Shown here: positions 4,827 to 6,100 of the stretch, in pieces
Layout of the letters: each line of letters starts with the position of its first letter
Numbering within the stretch: position 1 is the first letter of the stretch
NCBI GenBank assembly: GCA_019894735.1
Contig: JAGXOB010000135.1
Span: forward strand, 1 to 6,100
DNA: 6,100 nucleotides
From: Promethearchaeota archaeon
Lineage (GTDB): Archaea > Asgardarchaeota > Lokiarchaeia > Sigynarchaeales > SOKP01
Direction of reading: 5' to 3'
Program-made: the position numbers and the translations under genes
Notes under the pieces: generated by a model
Database searches by the model: none
Told to the model about the DNA's origin: nothing
Seen by the model: the letters and a program-made list of their open reading frames with translations, nothing else

Positions 4827-5644
4827 TTCACTCCCATTAATTCATAACATATTTCCAATGCTTTTAAACCATCTTCTCCAGTACATTTCAATTCTTCTTT
4901 ACCTTTTAAGAAATTATAAGCATTTTCAACTAAGTGCACCGTAGCATTATCGTAATAATCCCAAACTGGCATATCGCCAACTCTTATTTCACTAAAAACA
5001 TGATTTTCATAATATATTTTTAAATCCCATACTCTATATGCTTCTGTTGGTATTTCAATCATTCGATAATTTTCTGCACCTATCATATTAAAGAAATCTA
5101 TACTATGGCTTCCTGAATGAATCAGTCCTCTATTAAATGCACATGTGGCATATACAGGTTTTCCATATTGCTCAAGATAATCATAATGTGGTAAAAATCT
5201 TCTTGTGTAGTTCAGCATTAAAGGTATTCCTTTTTCTTTATATAAAGCAACTATTTCCCTAGCATGTTCTAAATCTTCGCATATTGGCTTTTCCACTATG
5301 ACTAATTTTAAATCATATTCAGCTGATTTTTTTAATAATTCATAGTGTTTGTTATCTGTAGTTGCAATAATTACAATATCAGCATGTTTTAATGCTAATT
5401 CTAAATCACACGTAAATATGCCATCCCAAATTGTAGCAGCTTCTTTTGCTTTTTCTATATCTATGTCATAAAATATGAGTTCATTAGTATTTTTATGTCC
5501 TTTAAATGCTTTGGCAAATGAAATTATCTTTTGTTCATTATTACTCCCTGGGATATCACTCATACAACCTTGATTTCCACAGCCAATAATTAAAATGTTA
5601 TATTTATTTTTTGCGTGGCCTTCCTCTTTTCTTTTTCTTAACAT
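4823..5644 (-). CDS. Gfo/Idh/MocA-family NAD(P)-dependent sugar oxidoreductase
   Basis: This 273-residue protein should oxidise a sugar or cyclitol hydroxyl with NAD(P). The Rossmann glycine motif is IIGCGNQGC (19-27), with a beta-2 acidic end at D60 and D62. VIIATTDNKHYELL (91-104) and VEKPICEDLEHA (117-128) follow; K119 of the EKP motif is the family's catalytic lysine. NYTRRFLPHYDYL (145-157) and GSHSIDFFN (178-186) supply substrate-site residues, including H180 and D183. It is short for the family (usually 330-390), with a reduced C-terminal beta-sheet domain. GGAG precedes ATG 5644 by 8 nt. The first 13 codons overlap the end of the cytidylyltransferase in another frame. With the DegT aminotransferase it probably makes a keto sugar for amination; substrate unknown. 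Confidence 0.92.
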   Translation of the reverse strand: MLRKRKEEGHAKNKYNILIIGCGNQGCMSDIPGSNNEQKIISFAKAFKGHKNTNELIFYDIDIEKAKEAATIWDGIFTCDLELALKHADIVIIATTDNKHYELLKKSAEYDLKLVIVEKPICEDLEHAREIVALYKEKGIPLMLNYTRRFLPHYDYLEQYGKPVYATCAFNRGLIHSGSHSIDFFNMIGAENYRMIEIPTEAYRVWDLKIYYENHVFSEIRVGDMPVWDYYDNATVHLVENAYNFLKGKEELKCTGEDGLKALEICYELMGVK

Positions 5645-6100
5645 TTACTTCGCTCCTTTTTTGTTCTGGTGTTTCAATGTTAGTTTTTTGCTTATATGCT
5701 TCTTTAAGTTCTTGAAAATAATCTTTTCTTTTTATTTCTTTGACTTTTTTCAATACATGAGGATAGGTGTCTAATAATCCAATTACATTCTCACAATTTA
5801 ATTCTAGGTTATATCCTTGTTTTTCAAAATCGAATATCCAACGAATTAATTTTAAATCTTCTGGTGTGTCTAATGTAACTTCTATGTCTGGTCTATTTTG
5901 TCCTATTGGAGCTTTCCAGTTAGCACGTTTATAATTTTCTTTTCCTTTTGGATTCAAATAAAACCAAGTTGCTACATGTTGACGATCTATTGCATTGTCA
6001 ACTTCTGCAGCTGCTCTTTTTAAAGCTTTTGTTGAAAATACTCTAATGTCATAGCCAACAGGAAATGTTCTTTCTTCAATATTGCTTACAAAATCATAAT
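5604..6100 (-). CDS. SpsF/KdsB-like cytidylyltransferase, C-terminal part, with AT-hook-like tail
   Basis: The frame is open to the right edge, so 164 C-terminal residues are visible; the TTG at 5957 is not a start. In the visible part, ERTFPVGYDIRVFSTKALKR and DNAIDRQHVATWFYLNPKGK match the C-terminal half of SpsF-type CMP-sugar synthetases, as does IEVTLDTPEDLKLIRWIF, equivalent to the family's LTxDTPEDLxL strand. These enzymes make CMP-activated acidic sugars from CTP. The N-terminal nucleotide-binding loop is outside the window. After the domain, a charged linker leads to VKKKKRGRPRKK at the very end. GRP flanked by Arg/Lys is the AT-hook core, which binds the minor groove of AT-rich DNA; it is not usual in this family. 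The stop overlaps the oxidoreductase start by 41 nt. Confidence 0.88.
   Translation of the reverse strand, partial: YDFVSNIEERTFPVGYDIRVFSTKALKRAAAEVDNAIDRQHVATWFYLNPKGKENYKRANWKAPIGQNRPDIEVTLDTPEDLKLIRWIFDFEKQGYNLELNCENVIGLLDTYPHVLKKVKEIKRKDYFQELKEAYKQKTNIETPEQKRSEVNVKKKKRGRPRKK

Noticed and set aside
1..6100. CRISPR array, insertion sequence or rRNA
   Set aside because: No regularly spaced repeats, transposase-like frame, terminal inverted repeats or rRNA-like sequence were found; the direct repeats seen are gene-border copies.

Overview
The window is very AT-rich. Every supported gene lies on the minus strand, closely spaced or overlapping, with AAGGAG- or AGGTGAT-type ribosome sites. A terminase small subunit, many small proteins with CxxC motifs and the tight packing point to a phage or prophage of a low-GC Firmicute. 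A Clostridium host is the best guess from composition and protein style, but this is inference.

The genes read from right to left. From 6100 to 2928 is a sugar-nucleotide module. It holds the C-terminal part of an SpsF/KdsB-like cytidylyltransferase that carries an AT-hook-like basic tail, a Gfo/Idh/MocA oxidoreductase, three small unrecognised proteins and a DegT/DnrJ/EryC1/StrS aminotransferase. An oxidoreductase plus a PLP aminotransferase is the usual pair for turning a sugar hydroxyl into a keto group and then an amine. The cytidylyltransferase would supply or activate a CMP sugar. No glycosyltransferase is visible, so the target (host surface, virion or DNA) is open.

From 2914 to 1597 come a small zinc ribbon, a possible 35-residue ORF, a PLD-like (HxK) nuclease-fold protein and the terminase small subunit. 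No terminase large subunit follows it inside the window.

From 1596 to 1 is an accessory stretch. It contains a structured leader, a small cysteine-rich protein, a protein matching the Tad1/Acb2 anti-defence family (sponges for Thoeris or CBASS signalling nucleotides), a strong hairpin terminator, an intricately folded RNA with tRNA-like ends (731 to 525), and the N-terminal part of a beta-class DPPY DNA methyltransferase. A 25-bp direct repeat with a third diverged copy punctuates the gene borders here, as in a cassette array. The group looks like an anti-defence insertion between the terminase subunits: a signal sponge, a methyltransferase and an undescribed or raiA-like tRNA-shaped RNA between them. 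That RNA is the most interesting item in the window.
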